Below, one piece after another: positions 61,051 through 64,000 of a stretch of 64,000 bases of DNA. The translations under genes were made by a program, and so were the position numbers. How positions within the stretch are numbered: the stretch's first letter is position 1; every line of letters starts with the position of its first letter. Origin of the DNA: Palleronia marisminoris (GTDB lineage: Bacteria > Pseudomonadota > Alphaproteobacteria > Rhodobacterales > Rhodobacteraceae); the NCBI RefSeq assembly GCF_900172315.1, contig NZ_FWFV01000004.1:62001-126000 (forward strand), given 5' to 3'. The notes under the pieces were generated by a model. The model had not been told where the DNA came from. It saw nothing but the letters and a program-made list of their open reading frames with translations, and did not search any database.

Positions 61051-61156
61051 GGCGATCCTCCGTCTGGTGCGATTTTTTCCTACACTTGAAGACGTTAAGA
61101 GTTCGTTTGCCCCGCATGAATAGCCTGTGTCGGACCCTGCGAGGGAGGAGCCGACC
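61051..61156. promoter_or_regulatory. Divergent region with a motif shared with 63803
   Basis: GTTAAGAGTTCGTTTGCCCCGC at 61094–61115 (18 of 22 bases equal to a block at 63803–63824 in the other divergent region of this locus), beside the flippase and GT2 starts. It may bind a regulator common to both promoters. Confidence 0.35.
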
Positions 61157-62011
61157 ATGCACCGCGCCGCCGTTATCATACCGCATCACAACGACCCCGT
61201 TCGGCTGACGCGCTGCCTCGGCGCGCTGGTCGCCGACGCGCCTGCCGATATCGACATCGTCGTCGTGGACAACGGACCGAGCACGTTGCCCGAGGGGATC
61301 GAAACGGCGTTTTCGCAGGTGCGTTTCCTGTCCGAGCCCCAGCCCGGCGCCGCCCATGCCCGAAACAGGGGGGTTGCCGAAACGCAGGCCGAGCGGCTGT
61401 TCTTCCTGGATTGCGATTGCGTACCCGACCCCGGCTGGATCGAAACCGCCCTCGCCCTTGGGACCCATGCCGATATCGTCGGCGGCCGCATCGCGCTGTT
61501 CGACGAGACCCCACGGCTGCGAACCGGGGCCCAGGCGTTCGAGTCGGTCTTCGCCTTCGACAACCGCCGCTACGTCGAAAGCGAGGGGTTCTCGGTCACG
61601 GCGAACCTGCTCACGACCCGCGAAGTCTTCGAGGCTGTGGGTCAATTCCGTAGCGGCGTCTCGGAAGACAAGGATTGGTGCCAGCGCGCGACCCGCATGG
61701 GCTACCGGATCGCCTATGCCGACGCGCTTACGGTCGCGCATCCGACCCGCGCCGACTGGGACGCCCTCGTTCTCAAGTGGCGTCGCCTGACGGAAGAGGG
61801 TCACGCGCTCTCGTCCCAGACGGGACGGCGTATCGCCTGGGCCGCGCGCGCCGTCGCCACCGGCGCGAGCGCCTTCGTTCACGCACCGCGCGTTCTGCGA
61901 AAGCAAGGTTTGTCGGGCGCGGATCGCGTCGCGGGGATTACCGTCCTGTTTCGGCTCAGGTGGTTGCGGGCGTGGTGGATGCTCAAGCAGGTCGCCGGCA
62001 TGCCGATCTGA
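61157..62011 (+). CDS. Family 2 glycosyltransferase
   Basis: A 284-residue GT2 enzyme: 'VIIPHHNDPVRLTRCLGAL' start, 'VVVDNGPS', 'PGAAHARNRGV' (often seen in cell-wall GT2s) and the DxD-containing 'FFLDCDCVPDPGWIE'. C-terminal 'SEDKDWCQRATRMGY' is the E-D-x-x-[FW]-x-x-R block. Strong GGAGG upstream of ATG 61157. It converges on the outer-membrane beta-barrel gene with a six-base gap between stops. Confidence 0.9.
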   Translation: MHRAAVIIPHHNDPVRLTRCLGALVADAPADIDIVVVDNGPSTLPEGIETAFSQVRFLSEPQPGAAHARNRGVAETQAERLFFLDCDCVPDPGWIETALALGTHADIVGGRIALFDETPRLRTGAQAFESVFAFDNRRYVESEGFSVTANLLTTREVFEAVGQFRSGVSEDKDWCQRATRMGYRIAYADALTVAHPTRADWDALVLKWRRLTEEGHALSSQTGRRIAWAARAVATGASAFVHAPRVLRKQGLSGADRVAGITVLFRLRWLRAWWMLKQVAGMPI

Positions 62012-62017
62012 GGCACG

Positions 62018-63142
62018 TCAGAAGCCCGCGGTCTCGAAGCGCCGCTCCAGCATGATCGACAGTTCCGACCGGTGCGTCCCCGACGCCCGCTCGGTGTCCA
62101 TGCGACGGTGCCCCAGTTCCGCGACGAGCGACCAGTCCCGCGTCAGAGCACGACTGACCCCGGCCGCGGCCCGGACCCCCCGATCTGCCTCGGATCCATC
62201 CAGCGGATCCCGGTGGAAGGCGCCGAGGCCGAACTCGACCGACGTGAGGCGGGTCGGGCGGTGAGTTGCGCGCAGATCGAAGCGCAGGTCGCCGATCTCG
62301 CCCCGCAGGGGATCGTCGATCACATGGTGGCCAGCCTCGATAGAAAGCCGGCTCTGCCGCGACAAGCCAAGACGCAGATCGATATCGCCGATGGGAAGGA
62401 TTGCGCCCTCGGCCGTCTTCGCCAACCCCAGCTCCGCGCCCAGCGCACCGCCCCGCGGCATCTCGCGGTGGGTCGCGACGCCTGCCGAGAGCCGCGTGCC
62501 ATCGGGCGTCGTTCGGGCGCCGAGGCGCGCTTCGTCGCGACCGCGCGGCCGGTGCGCCTGCAGCGAAAGGGCCAGATCCTCGTAGGTCGCATCCGCCGCT
62601 GCCATGCCGCGCTGCTCGTGCCCCAAGCGCAGCGCGACCCGTCGCGCCGGGCGGGGCGAGAGACCGATCTCGGCCCCCAGCTGATGGCCCGAGGCCTCGC
62701 CTTCGTCCGACTGCTCCTGGAAGATCGCTCCCGAGAACGCCCAGTCGAGGGGTGCACCCGCCGCGCGGCCGAATTCGAACCGGCTGCGCGTGGTCGAGCG
62801 GGGTGACGTCAGGATCGCTGCCGGATCGAAGCCCCCCTCGTCGAGGCGCTGATGGGACAGGTCGAACGCGGCGATCCGCCCGTCTTTATGGTCCGCGAAG
62901 GACAAGGCTGCAGTTCCGGCGGCGTCGCCCTCGGCGTCGAGTTCGCCGGCCAGACCCAGTGTCAGAACGCGATCGGCCGATTGGCGCCGCGCCTGAAGGT
63001 CGAACGCGGCGGCGACGCCCAGCGCGGTCCGATGAGGCGTCTGCACCGCCGACGCGCCTTGGGCAAGGCCGAATGTCAGCTCGGTCGCCCCCTGCGCGGC
63101 GGTCGCGGCAGAGAGGAGTGCGATCAGGGCAAGGTGGCGCAT
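62018..63142 (-). CDS. Outer-membrane beta-barrel protein of the polysaccharide locus
   Basis: A 374-residue exported protein: signal peptide MRHLALIALLSAATAAQG, then a series of amphipathic strands with alternating hydrophobic and polar residues and Gly/Asp turns (for example 'RVALRLGHEQRGMAA', 'LRFDLRATHRPTRLTSVEFGLGAF'), ending in 'LERRFETAGF' with the terminal Phe used by the Bam machinery. About 16–18 strands can be counted by eye. It follows the Wza-like gene by four bases on the same strand, so they are almost certainly co-transcribed. I infer it is the outer-membrane partner of that protein, but no family name can be given from sequence alone. Confidence 0.82.
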   Translation of the reverse strand: MRHLALIALLSAATAAQGATELTFGLAQGASAVQTPHRTALGVAAAFDLQARRQSADRVLTLGLAGELDAEGDAAGTAALSFADHKDGRIAAFDLSHQRLDEGGFDPAAILTSPRSTTRSRFEFGRAAGAPLDWAFSGAIFQEQSDEGEASGHQLGAEIGLSPRPARRVALRLGHEQRGMAAADATYEDLALSLQAHRPRGRDEARLGARTTPDGTRLSAGVATHREMPRGGALGAELGLAKTAEGAILPIGDIDLRLGLSRQSRLSIEAGHHVIDDPLRGEIGDLRFDLRATHRPTRLTSVEFGLGAFHRDPLDGSEADRGVRAAAGVSRALTRDWSLVAELGHRRMDTERASGTHRSELSIMLERRFETAGF

Positions 63143-63146
63143 CGGC

Positions 63147-63755
63147 CTATTCGAACAGGCGGCGGGCGGGGACGATCAGTGTATCCCCGTCGGCGACGGG
63201 CACCTGACCATCGGCGCTCTGTCCCCGCTCGACAGCGTCGTAGTTCAGTGCATAGACCGCCTCATCGGCGCCGTGCGACCGGCGCAACTGGATGCGCTTC
63301 GTTGCCGCGAAGTCGCTGAACCCGCCGACCGTCGCCAGGACCTGGAGCACGGTCGTCCCCGGCGCGACCTCGACATGGCCCGGCTTCGCGACTTCGCCCA
63401 TGACATACACGCTCAGGGTCTCGGCCGGTGCGGGAACGACCTGTACCGGAGCGCTCGGGGCAACCGACGACACGCCAACGAAGACCGTCGGCCCTATTGC
63501 AAAGTCGTCCGCCAGCGCGGTTGCCAGCCCGGCCCGTATCTGGTCGACCGACCGCCCTCCGGCGGCGACACTGCCGACGAACGGCAGGTGGATGCGCCCA
63601 TCCGGGGTGACCAGCGTGTCGCGGTTCATCGCCGGGTCCTCCAACACCTCGACGCGCAGAACGTCGCCCGGCCGCACGAGGTAATCGCCCGCCCTGACCG
63701 GCGCGGCGAAAGCCAGCGCAAGAATCAACAGTCCGATTCGCGTCGCGAGCAGCAT
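63147..63755 (-). CDS. Short polysaccharide-export (Wza-like/OPX) protein
   Basis: A 202-residue periplasmic OPX-family protein: signal peptide (…ALAFAAPVRAG, no lipobox Cys), a Poly_export domain ('YLVRPGDVLRVEVLEDPAMN', 'TLVTPDGRIHLPFVG'), one SLBB domain ('VYVMGEVAKPGHVEVAPGTTVLQVLATVGG' in outline) and then a short end '…VPVADGDTLIVP'. It lacks Wza's second SLBB domain and the C-terminal amphipathic helix that forms the outer-membrane alpha-barrel. AAGGAG lies nine bases before ATG 63755. Confidence 0.92.
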   Translation of the reverse strand: MLLATRIGLLILALAFAAPVRAGDYLVRPGDVLRVEVLEDPAMNRDTLVTPDGRIHLPFVGSVAAGGRSVDQIRAGLATALADDFAIGPTVFVGVSSVAPSAPVQVVPAPAETLSVYVMGEVAKPGHVEVAPGTTVLQVLATVGGFSDFAATKRIQLRRSHGADEAVYALNYDAVERGQSADGQVPVADGDTLIVPARRLFE

Positions 63756-63905
63756 GGCAGGGTCTCCTTGCCGAAGGGTTTCCCGTCGAATGCCTCGCTC
63801 ATGGTTAAGACTTCGTTGCGCCCGCCCCCGGTCCGTTCTTAACCCGATCTTCACCTCGCCTGGCCGAGGTTGCGCTCGACGCCTCCATCCACGGTCCCGA
63901 TCGAC
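63756..63905. promoter_or_regulatory. Divergent regulatory region of the Wza-like and Wzz-like genes
   Basis: Contains TTAACCAT on the minus strand (63801–63808), TTAACCCG on the plus strand (63839–63846), so GGTTAAG and CTTAACC form inverted arms 28 bp apart, and the motif shared with 61094. Candidate CtrA-type or locus-specific operator. Confidence 0.35.
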
Positions 63906-64000
63906 ATGCACGCATCCCGGCAACCTGCCCCGGCAGACATCGGCTACATCCTCGCCACGCTGCGATTCCGCTGGCGGTGGGTCGGGGTGCCGGTCGCGGT
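63906..64000 (+). CDS. Wzz/chain-length-determinant-type protein, N-terminal fragment
   Basis: Only 31 codons are inside the window: MHASRQPAPADIGYI, then LATLRFRWRWVGVPVA, which looks like the cytoplasmic start and beginning of the first span of a Wzz/GumC-type protein ('L-x-x-L-R-R/F-R-W'). It is divergent from the Wza-like gene, the normal neighbour. The call depends on context and the L-x-x-x-x-W-x-W-V pattern. Confidence 0.6.
   Translation, partial: MHASRQPAPADIGYILATLRFRWRWVGVPVA

Noticed and set aside
1-64000. tRNA, rRNA, CRISPR arrays, IS elements
   Set aside because: I looked for cloverleaf-like inverted repeats, regular short repeats and transposase motifs in the gaps and found none convincing.

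Overview
This is chromosomal DNA of a GC-rich alphaproteobacterium, most probably from the Rhodobacterales (Rhodobacteraceae/Roseobacter group). The assignment rests on family resemblance and gene order: a recR–ybaB–dnaX block, a membrane-anchored cytochrome c of the c_y/CycM type, an xerC–DUF484 pair, DUF3329 and extensin-like proteins, and a split mnmC. No rRNA, tRNA, CRISPR array, insertion sequence or prophage was recognised. The species cannot be fixed from the sequence alone.

Layout. 1–12.4 kb holds the 5' part of proC, a YbjN-family gene, recR, ybaB, a 24-residue membrane peptide gene, dnaX, a DUF202 gene, fmt, a GAF–EAL c-di-GMP phosphodiesterase, polA, a secreted protein and a PfkB sugar kinase. 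12.4–25.6 kb holds DUF3329, priA, a SurA-like chaperone without a parvulin domain, msrA, a cell-wall group (extensin-like M15-type protein, L,D-transpeptidase, MltB-type transglycosylase) around accA, then pyrB, an LprI-like protein, a tail-anchored protein, an rRNA pseudouridine synthase, a gamma-glutamylcyclotransferase-like gene and hemF. 25.7–34 kb holds a soluble PAS-PAS-PAS chemoreceptor, an SDR that lacks the catalytic Lys, rsmC, clpS, a HAD hydrolase, a SPOR-tailed D,D-carboxypeptidase, a metallophosphoesterase and a lipid kinase. 34–40 kb is a complete yejABEF peptide importer operon. 40–47.9 kb holds cytochrome c, xerC, DUF484, smc, a GNAT, a hemolysin-III-type protein and mscL. 47.9–54 kb holds ligD preceded by a shrunken ku, a glutathione S-transferase, a DMT exporter and mnmC split into two divergent genes. 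54–64 kb is an exopolysaccharide locus that runs off the right edge: acyltransferases, a beta-helix lipoprotein, a polymerase/ligase, two GT2 glycosyltransferases, a flippase, an outer-membrane beta-barrel, a short Wza-like export protein and the start of a Wzz-like gene.

How the genes work together. Most of the window is housekeeping: DNA replication and repair, envelope upkeep, translation and peptide uptake. The most distinctive region is the polysaccharide locus. It has assembly (Wzx/Wzy-like), decoration (acetyl/acyltransferases) and export (Wza-like plus beta-barrel) functions in short, tightly overlapping operons. A second point of interest is the end-joining locus: only a 57-codon fragment of ku remains, still carrying a strong ribosome-binding site and joined to ligD by a TGATG overlap. 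Six convergent gene pairs in the window end on a shared CTAG, so both genes stop with TAG on opposite strands.
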